From positions 39,579,966 to 39,643,965 of the forward strand of contig OY970830.1 of the NCBI GenBank assembly GCA_963853835.1: a DNA stretch of 64,000 bases. Reading direction: 5' to 3'. Numbering within the stretch: position 1 is the first letter of the stretch; each line of letters opens with the position of its first letter. Both the position numbers and the translations under genes were made by a program. The stretch comes from Calendula officinalis. Its lineage: Eukaryota > Streptophyta > Magnoliopsida > Asterales > Asteraceae. The notes under the pieces are model-generated. The model was not told the DNA's origin. It saw only the letters and a list, made by a program, of their open reading frames with translations, and did no database searches. Below are positions 1 through 8,886 of this stretch, piece after piece.

Positions 1-741
1 TGAAACCTTGTTTAGCAATACAAATATGTTTATATAATTCCGCAAGTTTGTTATTTGTATATGCTTATTCCAGATCAAGAACTAACTATTTTTGAGCCTA
101 AAGATCTACGAAAAGCATATAAAGGAGATGAAATGTTGGTTGCACACCATCTCTTCGATAAAAGTCTTATGAGAACATGATTACATATGCAATTGGATTT
201 TGATGTTTTCATCATATTAATTATGGTTTTTTCTGATTGAATGTGTTTGTTGGTGGCACATCGTGAGTTTGATGAAAGAACAAGATTTTTTTTTTTAAAG
301 AAAATTGTGATCGATGAAGATTTAAAAGTCAAAGTGGTTTGACTTTATGAATGTTGGTGATTTTATATTTGTTGAGAAGATTTGAGATAATGGTATGTTT
401 GCTAATGAAAATGATTTTCTTGTGTTACCATCTCAAATAGAAGATTTGTGATGATGGTTGTGATGATTTCATGAGTGTGTTCCCACTTCCCACCATGAAA
501 AGATTGTTGGATGGTTGATTCCAAAATTAATTGGACGTGTTTATGTGTATTTCCTTCTATCAAGAAAGATCGATGATGATTGCAAACATTGATAAAGCAT
601 CAATGTGATGATATGTGTGATCCGAATGAAATATTTTTAGACAAGATTTCAGAGTGAATGATGAATCCAAGTGAAAAACTATTAATTGGATTAAAAGAAG
701 ACGATTTCATGGTGATTGATCAAAGTTTAGTTTAAGGGGAA
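1..741 (+). pseudogene. Degenerate retroelement-like 3' coding remnant
   Basis: This stretch directly precedes a PPT-plus-LTR-like structure. A short reading frame near 61-177 encodes a polar peptide (IPDQELTIFEPKDLRKAYKG and on), and another piece near 660-735 stays open up to a stop just before a purine tract (TTAAGGGGAA, about 732-741). No domain is recognisable and the frame is broken many times. The interpretation as the decayed 3' coding end of an LTR retrotransposon rests only on position and on the purine tract; unrelated intergenic DNA is the alternative. Confidence 0.25.
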
Positions 742-985
742 TGTACGTTATAAAGTAAACTAAACTTTAGGGTATGTTTTGTAATTAAATAATAATTGAT
801 TAAGTTTAGGGAGTTAATTGTAATTAGTGAATAATTGTTAGGGATGTGTCGGTTAAAAAATGAGATATATCGGTTTATAAACACCGATTTATATGTATGT
901 ATGATTTCAATTTGAATTGTTAGAATAAGAAGAATAATTTGCATAGAATTATATATCATGTTATTATCTTCTTATTTTTCTAACA
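742..985 (+). mobile_element. Probable short LTR (3' LTR of a decayed element)
   Basis: A 244-bp block starts TGTACGTTA directly after a purine tract and ends TTTTTCTAACA, giving the TG...CA boundaries of an LTR. A TATA-like TTTATAAA lies at about 874-881. No second copy is present in the window, so the family cannot be confirmed and the right boundary is provisional. Confidence 0.4.
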
Positions 986-1964
986 TTGATTTACACACTT
1001 TTACAAATCAATTAAGTAAAATTATGTAGTATCAAGCAATTTTATCTCTCTGTATTCTCTATGCCCTTTGAGGATAGGATGATTTTCACACCACAACTTT
1101 TATGCCATGTACCATATTCATTGCTTAGCATATTTATATAGTTTTGCTATAGAATTTGTATAGTGTTATGTAGTTATTAAAAGTTATGATGTCAAAATTA
1201 ATTCTATTTAGATACATACAAAACAAATATGATTGATGAAAAGAAATAGTGGTATATTTACAAATTAAATATATAAAATGTAATTTTGATCATACAAATC
1301 ACCAATTAAAAAGAGACCCTTGAAAAGGAGATGATTAGTGGAGTTGGGTGTGGTGGGTTAGTTGTCTAACAGAAATCTAATCATGTTCAAATAGACGACA
1401 CCAATTTTCTCACACCCACACATGCATAGATATAGATCATTTTATTCATTTACAAAATTTAAGAGACAGCATAGCAGCTGATGGCTGAAGGGGACAATCT
1501 AATCTTTTTATTGGTGATGTATGAAATTTAAATTGGGAAAAAGGTGGTCGACTTTTCAAACTACTTTTTATACCAGCTTTACATATACATGTATTAGAAA
1601 GTGGTTCTCTTGAGTTGAAAAAATAAAGAGAGATCGCGAAAACTTTTTTTACTAGCTTCAATTCATATATACATAATATATAATATATATATATAAATTG
1701 ATTCTCTTCATTTACATAAATTATCAGCCAATCATTCACAATAATTATATACGTATAGAATAATCTATAATTATATGTATATAATATTTATTTACAATTT
1801 ATTCTTATAACTCACAATGTTAACATTTTTGTTAAACTCAAAGTAAGAGTCTTTTTCATACTCAAATACTGTATACACAGATCATGCATCTTATTAATTA
1901 TAACTACTTTATCTACGTATTTATATGTACATGTTCCCGAATAACACTGATATTAATATCACTA
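986..1964. other. AT-rich intergenic stretch, no gene seen
   Basis: Very AT-rich DNA with short TA runs around 1675-1700 and 1750-1790. Short open frames here have no recognisable domain and their composition looks random. I see no RNA gene or element boundary. Confidence 0.5.
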
Positions 1965-1976
1965 TGTTGTGTGACG

Positions 1977-2133
1977 CATTTTTTTTTTAACCGGCAAATA
2001 TTACATATGTTATTGGTTAGAAATTAGTATCGCCTAGTTATAATACACCTTTGTCAGGGTTTGAACCCATGACCACCTAGGAAAAATCTCCCCAAGACAA
2101 GCTTGGTGGCCAAGTGAGCTAGCCCACTTGGTT
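1977..2133 (-). mobile_element. tRNA-derived SINE with 12-bp target duplication
   Basis: Read on the minus strand, the element has a box-A-like TAGCTCACTTGG and a box-B-like GGTTCAAACCC, spaced as in a tRNA-derived pol III promoter, and ends in an A-rich tail (the T run at about 1979-1990 on the plus strand). It is bounded by the direct repeat TGTTGTGTGACG at 1965-1976 and 2134-2145, a 12-bp target site duplication typical of SINE insertion. The body is about 157 bp. Family assignment was not possible. Confidence 0.7.
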
Positions 2134-2540
2134 TGTTGTGTGACGGATGATATGGCTATTTAATTTGTCACCAAGGTTATACTTTATCACTTTCATTCTA
2201 TATTGTGTCATTGTGTGACACTTTTGGTTGTTTAGTGTGACATTCTATACTATATTGTCGCTACTTTTTCTTGAGATTTCCACATTTCCTAAACAAAATA
2301 GTTAAAATGGGAATTAGTTTTGTAAAGAGTTATTAAGTTAATACAACAAGCTTAATTAACCAAAGCTAATTAAAATTCAGTTAACCATATTTTAAAATTT
2401 GAATAGTGCTATATCTTATTGTTTTTTTTTTCTTCAAAATTCAACATATTTTAAAAGTCCAACATTTTTTATAGTCCAAATTGTTTTGTCACATCATTTT
2501 ATTTGAGAATTACACAATTTTTTTTTAAACAAAAGAGGCA

Positions 2541-3851
2541 ATGGAAATGAAGTCCACTTTAGAAACAAAAGGGGAAGAGTTAGTTGGTCTGAAAAGGAAA
2601 GAGTTTGAGTCAATTGACAAAAATGCCCTTTTAGAATCACAACATGCACAGTTGTTGAAACAACTTGAATATGAGAAAACAAGGTATAATAATACCAAAG
2701 AAAAGCTTAGTATGGCTGTAACAAAAGGGAAGGTATTAGTTCAACAACGTGATTCATTGAAGCAAATAGTTTCTGAAAAAACTTGTGAATTAGAAAAATG
2801 TTTAATCGAATTACAAGAAAAGTCAACTGCTTTAGAGTCAATGAGCATCGAGTTGACACAGTCTCAAATTTTGGCTAACTCGCTGCAAGAAGCTTTGAAC
2901 GCCATGAAATATCGTGAAGAACACGTTTCTCAAATTTCTGAAGAAAAGAGAGAATCAGAAATTTCAAAATTTCAAACCGAACAAGAATCAAAACTTTCAA
3001 AAAAGGAAATCAGTACATTTAAAACAGATTCCGAGAACTTGAAAATTCAAATTGCTGAACTCACAAAACAACTTCATGAATCCAATCATTTGAATGCTTT
3101 GAATATCGAAAAATATGATTCTGTTTGTGATGAAAATCAGGTTTTGACTGATAAAATTAAGCAACTCGAATGTAATTTTGGATCAGATTCACAAAAACAA
3201 ATCAATATTTTTAATATTGAAAAGACAAAATTGCTAGATCAAATTACATCTCTTGAATCAGATCTTTGTTTGTCACAAACTGAAAACGATGGTTTGAAAA
3301 TTAAGCTAGAGGAAAGTTTTAAATCTAAAATCATTGACAAAGGAAACCAAGCGGTACAAGTTCCGATTAAGATTTACACCGGTAAATCTTCAAAACCTGT
3401 TTCTAAAAAGGTCTCACAATTCACAACTTATTCACTTCAAAAGAGTAAAAAGTTGTTTGTGAAACCACAATCCTCGGAACCTAGTACGTCTAAATCAAAA
3501 TTTGTTTTGAAACATTCTTCGATTCCAAAGCATTCAATGTCTACGAAAAAAACTTTAACATACACGAGAAAAGATATGTTAGCTTTGCCACCTAAAACTA
3601 ATCTTAATTTTAAGACAACAGTGAAAAATGTTTTTGTTTCTGAGACACCTAAGATCTTAAAAGAAAAATGGATTCCGAAAACTCCAAAATCTCATATAAT
3701 TCCTCGGAAATTATTTGAAAGTGAAACATCGAGTTTCAACTTTTCTTGGAATTCCAAATCTTTACATCAAATCGATACAACTTATCGATGGTTTCATTCT
3801 AACATTAACACCATCGGACCCAAACAAATATGGGTACCAAAAGTTGTATGA
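2541..3851 (+). CDS. Copia gag-like coiled-coil protein with possible captured host segment
   Basis: A 436-residue open frame. Residues 1 to about 330 are mostly coiled coil. Roughly residues 50-125 (for example KLSMAVTKGKVLVQQRDSLK) strongly resemble the repeat style of plant Golgi coiled-coil proteins of the TNO1 type rather than a retroviral Gag; that recognition is from memory and untested. The C-terminal ~150 residues are basic, Ser/Lys/Pro-rich and end GPKQIWVPKVV, the usual C-terminal Gag signature of Asteraceae-style Copia elements. No CCHC knuckle is present. Directly after the stop, the sequence TTTGCTTTGCAG resembles a splice acceptor. The start ATG aligns with the start of the related gag at 17538, and their upstream ~60 bp also align. 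The frame is intact, so it could still supply a protein, but function is unproven. Confidence 0.6.
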   Translation: MEMKSTLETKGEELVGLKRKEFESIDKNALLESQHAQLLKQLEYEKTRYNNTKEKLSMAVTKGKVLVQQRDSLKQIVSEKTCELEKCLIELQEKSTALESMSIELTQSQILANSLQEALNAMKYREEHVSQISEEKRESEISKFQTEQESKLSKKEISTFKTDSENLKIQIAELTKQLHESNHLNALNIEKYDSVCDENQVLTDKIKQLECNFGSDSQKQINIFNIEKTKLLDQITSLESDLCLSQTENDGLKIKLEESFKSKIIDKGNQAVQVPIKIYTGKSSKPVSKKVSQFTTYSLQKSKKLFVKPQSSEPSTSKSKFVLKHSSIPKHSMSTKKTLTYTRKDMLALPPKTNLNFKTTVKNVFVSETPKILKEKWIPKTPKSHIIPRKLFESETSSFNFSWNSKSLHQIDTTYRWFHSNINTIGPKQIWVPKVV

Positions 3852-3870
3852 TTTGCTTTGCAGGAATAAT

Positions 3871-4217
3871 GACTCATACACACTTCAGTGTATAACTCGA
3901 GCCTCAACAGAATGACTTATACACACGTCAGTGTATAACTCGAGCTTCATCACAATGACTTATACACAATTTTGTGTATAACTCGCATTTCAACGTAAAT
4001 GACTTATACACACTTCAGTGTATAACTCGCATTACAACAGAATGACTTATACACAATTCTGTGTATAACTCGCATTTCAACGTAAATGACTTATACACAA
4101 TTCAGTGTATAACTCGGTCCTCAGCGGTCCATGACTTATACACACTTCAGTGTATAACTCGAGCCTCAACAGAATGGTTTATACACACTTCAGTGTATGA
4201 CCCGAGCTTTATAGAAT
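3871..4217 (+). repeat. Tandem array of eight hairpin units
   Basis: Eight tandem units of 42-45 bp, each beginning GACTTATACACA (first unit GACTCATACAC, last GGTTTATACAC) and containing an inverted repeat TTATACAC...GTGTATAA with a 2-6 nt loop. Arm length varies while pairing is kept: the unit at about 3957 pairs 10 bp perfectly, that at about 4044 pairs 9 bp, the common form pairs 8 bp. Spacer segments (ACTCGAGCCTCAACAGAAT and variants) also repeat. The array starts 20 bp after the gag stop, where pol would lie in an autonomous element. One related unit follows the second gag at 18729. Confidence 0.9.
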
Positions 4218-4372
4218 GGAAAATGGCTTCTGATCGCAACAGATTCAGAACCCACACTCAAAAGAAAGCACAAAGCTCAATCAAGCTTCACCGCAAATAC
4301 TCTCCTTCAACCCTCCGACGATGTATAAGGTACGTCCTTCGATCTCAAAACTTGTCAATACTTTTGTTTTGT

Positions 4373-4428
4373 CGAGGGGGAGAAATATTAATTCTAGGGG
4401 GAGAATTATTATTTCTAGGGGGAGAAAA
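4373..4428 (+). promoter_or_regulatory. Cluster of three polypurine tracts
   Basis: Three copies of an AGGGGGAGAA-type purine tract lie within 55 bp, at about 4374-4385, 4396-4406 and 4417-4428. They match the PPT that directly precedes the LTRs at 15626 and 21455. Clustered extra PPTs are a described Sirevirus feature; here they are far from any LTR. Confidence 0.8.
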
Positions 4429-4506
4429 TTCAGAAAACCAAAAACAAATTACCCAAATAAAAAGTTTTATGTTTGTAACGCTAATTATAAGTCGTTGTAA
4501 TATCCG

Positions 4507-4556
4507 TAAACGATCTCTTTACTAGTTCTCTAGTAAAGATTGCATCTGTTTATTAC
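4507..4556 (+). repeat. Single copy of the CGATCTCTTTACT hairpin motif
   Basis: CGATCTCTTTACTAG, a TTCT loop, CTAGTAAAG and then ATTGCATCTGTTTA. This is the same conserved motif that is repeated six times at 19101-20291. The arms pair TTTACTAG with CTAGTAAA; the two bases next to the loop differ from the other copies on both arms. Confidence 0.85.
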
Positions 4557-5023
4557 AAATTCTTTTAATTCTCGTTACTCACTACTTCAAAAGACATACC
4601 TTCCCATGGTTTGCCAGATCCGGCCACACCTTCCCAGGGAAATATTTCAGCCAACTGGCAAATGTGAGGGTTTAGGTCTAGGGTATGGTAATAGGTGAGT
4701 GTAAGGTGATGTGAAAACATGATAAATCAAAGAAAACACACCTTTGAGTGCATCCAAACCGTAAACAAACCGGGTAACCAAACAAATAGGTGATCATTCA
4801 TAAGTTGAATGTTTCACTAGACTTTACTGGCCCAGTAAAGCAAATGCACGCTGTAACGACCCGAAATTTGTAAATAAATAAAATAAATAAAAATATGATA
4901 ATTATGGATAAATCATATTAAAACCGTAGGAATTGGTTTCGTGTCGTTTGGAGTCCGTATGAGAAAGTTATGGGCGAAACCGGGTTGAAACCTAGACCGA
5001 AAAGTGCAGCCCTGCTGCAAGGG

Positions 5024-5232
5024 CAGGCTCGCGGCGCGAGCCCGGCGCGAGCAAAACGCGAGGTTGAGCAGAGGGACCAGAGCTGAAACGCGAGAAGGTC
5101 GCGTTGACTTCGCGTTGACTTCGCGATGCGATCTCGGCGCGAGCGGGGCGCGAAGTCTGGTAAACAGCGGCGACTAGCGGGCAGACCCGCGTCCTTTCGC
5201 GGCGCGAGCTCGGCGCGAGCGGGGCGCGAGCC
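5024..5232 (+). repeat. CpG-rich GGCGCGAGC box array in the LTR
   Basis: About 200 bp in an otherwise AT-rich region carries many GCGCGAGC, CGCGAG and TTCGCG boxes, repeated identically (one base apart) in the 3' LTR at 11682-11890. The related LTRs at 47618 and 53070 have TTCGCG/CGCGAA palindromes at the same place. This resembles a CpG-island-like regulatory block. Confidence 0.75.
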
Positions 5233-5776
5233 CTTCCGACCAGTGCATTAAATTGGTTTTTTTTAGCCATAAATGCATTTCCAAAACCCTAGTTCCTTCC
5301 ATTGGCGATTTTCAAGTGCAAGAGCTGATTTGGGTCGATTTCTCCATCAAAGCTTGATAGATTTCACTCCTAAGTGAAGATTAAAGGTATATCTTCAATC
5401 CTTTGTAGTTGTAGCTTTAGATCTATGGATTTAGAAGCTTGGGGTTGAAACCCTAGTTCTTGGGTTGGTGATCTATGGTGAAATAAATGATGTATACACT
5501 TAATAGATGGTAGATTAACAAGGGAAGCAAGTGTATGGTTAAGATTTGTAAGAATCTTAAGGGTTGGTTAAACCTAGGGTTTGGTAATCACCATATTTGG
5601 GGAAAATGGATTGATGGGTGTTATCTAGAGGTAGATGAACACATTGGTAGTAGTAATTGATGTTGATCATATTGTGATAATTGTATTAGGCTTTTGGTGA
5701 AGTCTTGGAAAGTTGATTGGATTGAGAAGCAAGAGATTGGGTGTCAAGAACACGGTTTGAGCATCATATTGCTAAG

Positions 5777-6412
5777 GTGAGTACGTGTGGACTTTACTGA
5801 GTACATAGTCTATGAAATACATTTTATTACTTGTGTTATAGTCTATTTGCTTAATTGTGTAGTCTAGTAGTTGATAGTTAGTTATACCGATGATAGTATT
5901 GAACTAACTTGTTTGATGATAGACGTGATAGCCGAGAGCTAGATTGACATAACCATCGAGTTATGATATGGTGAGATGATGTGATGATTCGGGGGATCCC
6001 CGGTCATGAGGTATGGAATGGGGAGCATTTGGGCGGATCCCCATCGGCCCATTCCATGATAGTAGTCTTGCTAACTGGAAGTAGTCCGGCGAGTAAGGCA
6101 GGTATTGGTAGATTGGGCGATTCCCTCTTGCCTTTACCTTGAAGCTTGTTAATGCGGGGGATCCCCGGTTAATAAGTTAATGTGGTTCTAGTTGGTTGGG
6201 GATGTCCCGACAACTAGGTATGATTGCTAGGAAAGCAAGGTATTAGAGTCACAATAGGGTGACTAGATAGATGGATGATAACTTATGAGTTTGTTTGTTT
6301 GTTTGTTTGATTGTGATTCAGTTATTATTATTAACCTTGGGGTCTAAACCCATGTAGCTCACGAGACGTTTTTGTCTCACGTACTCCTTGTTTTGTTTTG
6401 CTATGTACTCAG
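5777..6412 (+). promoter_or_regulatory. Putative intron inside the LTR
   Basis: CTAAG|GTGAGTAC (donor-like) at 5777 and TATGTACTCAG|GTTCGG (acceptor-like) ending at 6412. Both sites recur in the diverged LTRs at 47618 and 53070. CTGAGTACATAG at 5797-5808 is the exact reverse complement of CTATGTACTCAG at 6401-6412. The copy in the 3' LTR spans 12435-13070. Splicing itself is inference. Confidence 0.4.
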
Positions 6413-6641
6413 GTTCGGGATCGAAGGCTTAGGTACGCATGGATAGAGATGCGGGACCTAGAATAGAAGAGCACTAGATTGGATTTAGTCTTAGCTTGGT
6501 TATGATCTATTTTGTAACACCTACTTTTATACTCTGATTTCATACCAAGGTTTTTGTAAATCCGAATTGAGGATGTTCTTCTATTTATAAAATGTTTTAT
6601 TTTGCTCGATTTTTGGTATTAAAATTTGAGGTGTTACAACT

Positions 6642-6653
6642 TGGTATCAGAGC
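6642..6653 (+). other. Primer-binding site, initiator tRNA-Met type
   Basis: TGGTATCAGAGC, three bases downstream of the LTR end, complementary to the 3' end of plant initiator tRNA-Met. Confidence 0.9.
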
Positions 6654-6887
6654 TATAGTTTAAGTGAATTAGGTTGGATGACCATCCTAGTCTTAGACTG
6701 TAGCATTAGGAATGTAAGATTCCTTAAGATCATAGGTTGACCTTGAGACTTTATGATAAGTTTAGGGTTGAACCTAGGGGACCGATGAAATTTGTTATGA
6801 TTATGGATATTGAGTCTTATGAGACTAACGGGTTGTACACGAGGTACTAAATGTTTAATGTCTTTCGTATAGTCTTGATCGAAAGAA

Positions 6888-7460
6888 ATGGTGAACACTC
6901 GTAGAAGTGGGAAAGCCCCGGAGAACCAGGAGGAGGAAGTACCTCCTGTTGAGAGGGTGGTTGAGCAAGAAAGTCAACCGTCGATGCATCGAGTTGATGA
7001 ATCGGAGGTCGGAGCTAATAGAACTCCGGTGACAATGGCGGATCTCCAAACTATTATCGACCAAACCAAGGGAACGGTGGCCGAGGAAGTGCACCGAATT
7101 ATTGGAGACCGTGAGAGGTCGGGTGGAGACCGTGAATCCGAAGCTAAATCGGAAGAGAGAACCGGGGGTAGTGGCACCGAGGAAGGAAAGTCCTCCACGG
7201 GTGGCCAAAGTGATGCTAGGGCTAGGCCCGTTGTGAAAGAAGGTTGTTCGTTTAAATCCTTCATGGCTTGTAAGCCAAATGTGTATACGGGTAGTTCGGA
7301 CCCGAAGATAACGATGAGGTGGATCCGGGAAACCGAGAGGGTGATCGGTAGTAGTAAATGTAAGGATGCCGATATGGTGACGTATGCGTCACAATTGTTA
7401 AAAGAGGATGCGATGGTTTGGTGGGACATCGTGTATGAGACCCTAGGGAAAGGTGGTTGA
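6888..7460 (+). CDS. Tekay gag, N-terminal part (frameshifted)
   Basis: A 190-residue frame starting at the ATG that opens with MVNTRRSG, a usual start for Asteraceae chromovirus Gag. The first ~120 residues are charged and low complexity; residues 122-190 are the start of the retrotransposon Gag capsid domain (SFKSFMACKPNVYTGSSDP, then AMVWWDIV). It stops at 7458-7460 while the capsid domain continues in the +1 frame at 7453. An indel just upstream of 7460 is the likely cause, since the fold is interrupted mid-domain. Gag would form the cytoplasmic virus-like particle. The break appears in an element with nearly identical LTRs, so it is recent or a sequencing artefact. Confidence 0.85.
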   Translation: MVNTRRSGKAPENQEEEVPPVERVVEQESQPSMHRVDESEVGANRTPVTMADLQTIIDQTKGTVAEEVHRIIGDRERSGGDRESEAKSEERTGGSGTEEGKSSTGGQSDARARPVVKEGCSFKSFMACKPNVYTGSSDPKITMRWIRETERVIGSSKCKDADMVTYASQLLKEDAMVWWDIVYETLGKGG

Positions 7461-8886
7461 AAGGATGTCGTGGGATGAGTTCACCACGAGATTGAAAAAG
7501 AAATTTTGTCCCGAAAGGGATTTGGAGAAAATGCACGAGAAGTTCGTGACCCTCAAAAAGGGTGATATGTCAATCGAAGAATACTCTAGGGAGTTCACGG
7601 GATTACTCCCGTTTGTTGCTAGAACCTACTCGGATGAGAGGTTGAGGGTGGTCCGGTATGCTAGTGGGTTACCGTGGGACTACCAATTGGAAGTGAAGAG
7701 GGCGGTTTCACTTGATGAAGCTATTAGTGCCGCCCGGAGTGTGGAGGAAGTAAATGAGGCACGTGTTGCCGAAAGGGCCCATGTGGGCGAAAAGAGAAAA
7801 GCCGAGAGTGGCTCGGGTACTTATAAGAAGGGGAAGTTCACATCGAGCTTCTCTAAGCAAGGTAGTGTTGGTTCATGCAAGAAGTGCGGGAAGACTCATG
7901 CCGGCGTGTGCCGAGGGGAGTCGAAAACTTGTTACAATTGTGGAAAGCCGGGGCATATGGCCCGAGAATGCAAGTCTAAATCTTTGGCCGAGATCGAGTG
8001 TTTCTCGTGCCACGAGAAGGGGCACTATAGCAATGTGTGCCCAAAGAAGGGAATCGAGTCGATGGTGTCCACGGCTCAAAAGAAAGTGGAGCCGGCGAAG
8101 GTGAAGGGGCGGTCCTTCCAACTTACTCGGGAGGAGGCGAAGGAGGCACACGATGTGGTGTCAGGTATTCTATTCATTAACTCCTTGCCAACTCATATTT
8201 TATTTGATTCGGGTTCTAATTATTCGTTTGTGTCCTATGAGTTCGGTTGTAAATTGAATGTGCCGTCCGAAATGTTAGATGAGGTTTATGAGATAGAAGT
8301 AGCCGACGGGAAAACGTCTATGGTTGAATGTATTTATAGAAATTGTGAAATAGAAATAGACGGTAGAAAGTTTAAAGTGGATTTGTTGCCCATGGGAATT
8401 AGGGCGTTTGATGTGGTTATCGGTATGGATTGGTTGGGTATGCACCAAGCCAAGATTTTGTGTGGAAAGAAAATTGTGTCGATTAGGACACCCGAGAATG
8501 AGAAAGTGTATGTGTATGGGGAGAAACGACATCACATGCCTAATGTGATTACCGCTATTAAGGCGAGGAAAAGTATATCGAAAGGTTGTGCATCATTTAT
8601 TGCATATGTATTAGATGGCCGAAAAGAAAAGAAGACAATGGATGGTGTAAAAATTGTTCGGGAATTCACCGAGGTATTTCCCGATGACTTGCCCGGTTTG
8701 CCACCGGAGAGACAAGTCGAGTTTAAAATTGATTTAGTGCCGGGGGCGACGCCGATTGCTCGTGCTCCATATCGTTTAGCTCCCACCGAGATGCGGGAAT
8801 TGATGACCCAATTGCAAGAATTGTTAGATAAAGGTTTTATTCGTCCGAGTTCGTCACCGTGGGGGTGCACCGGTGTTATTTGTTAA
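7453..8886 (+). CDS. Tekay gag C-terminus, protease and start of reverse transcriptase
   Basis: A 477-residue frame with no ATG at its left edge; it continues the upstream Gag after a frameshift. It carries the rest of the capsid domain (WDEFTTRLKKKFCPERD), two CCHC nucleic-acid knuckles (CYNCGKPGHMAREC and CFSCHEKGHYSNVC, around residues 160-200), an aspartic protease with LFDSGSNYSFVS (active-site DSG) near residue 250, and the first reverse-transcriptase segment (YRLAPTEMRELMTQLQELLD) near residues 440-460. The frame ends at 8886 because of what looks like one extra base in a G-rich run near 8861-8866; the RT domain resumes in the next frame at 8873. This copy cannot make an uninterrupted Gag-Pol as read. 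Confidence 0.85.
   Translation: MVERMSWDEFTTRLKKKFCPERDLEKMHEKFVTLKKGDMSIEEYSREFTGLLPFVARTYSDERLRVVRYASGLPWDYQLEVKRAVSLDEAISAARSVEEVNEARVAERAHVGEKRKAESGSGTYKKGKFTSSFSKQGSVGSCKKCGKTHAGVCRGESKTCYNCGKPGHMARECKSKSLAEIECFSCHEKGHYSNVCPKKGIESMVSTAQKKVEPAKVKGRSFQLTREEAKEAHDVVSGILFINSLPTHILFDSGSNYSFVSYEFGCKLNVPSEMLDEVYEIEVADGKTSMVECIYRNCEIEIDGRKFKVDLLPMGIRAFDVVIGMDWLGMHQAKILCGKKIVSIRTPENEKVYVYGEKRHHMPNVITAIKARKSISKGCASFIAYVLDGRKEKKTMDGVKIVREFTEVFPDDLPGLPPERQVEFKIDLVPGATPIARAPYRLAPTEMRELMTQLQELLDKGFIRPSSSPWGCTGVIC

Larger units (their letters stand above)
4852..6638 (+). repeat. 5' LTR of the Tekay element
   Basis: Starts TGTAACGACCCG and ends GAGGTGTTACA, immediately followed by a 3-nt spacer and the PBS. 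It contains a CpG-rich block (5024-5232), GGGGATCCCC palindromes near 5992-6002 and 6156-6166, and splice-site-like motifs at 5777 and 6412. The 92-codon minus-strand frame inside the CpG block is a by-product of GC richness. Confidence 0.95.

Noticed and set aside
2161..2180. CTATT at 2156-2160 and 21726-21730 as a clean target duplication of the whole composite
   Set aside because: The left side has no LTR start, and CTATT belongs to a longer repeated host word, so the match is not independent evidence.
3871..4217. Regular palindromic repeats resembling a CRISPR array
   Set aside because: The intervals between palindromes are themselves near-identical, not unique spacers, and the context is a plant retroelement.
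4061..4525. 154-residue frame after the first gag
   Set aside because: It runs through the hairpin array and purine tracts, which explain its repeats; no domain.
4992..5270. 92-residue minus-strand frame, repeated at 11650-11928
   Set aside because: It lies in the GC-rich block of both LTRs; low stop frequency follows from composition and the repeat from LTR duplication.
6642..6653. tRNA-like TGGTATCAGAGC words, also at 15858, 35893 and 49818
   Set aside because: Each sits 2-3 bp from an LTR end and is a primer-binding site; no cloverleaf surrounds it.
6974..7429. Long minus-strand frames across Tekay gag
   Set aside because: Shadows of the sense coding frame, with no domain.
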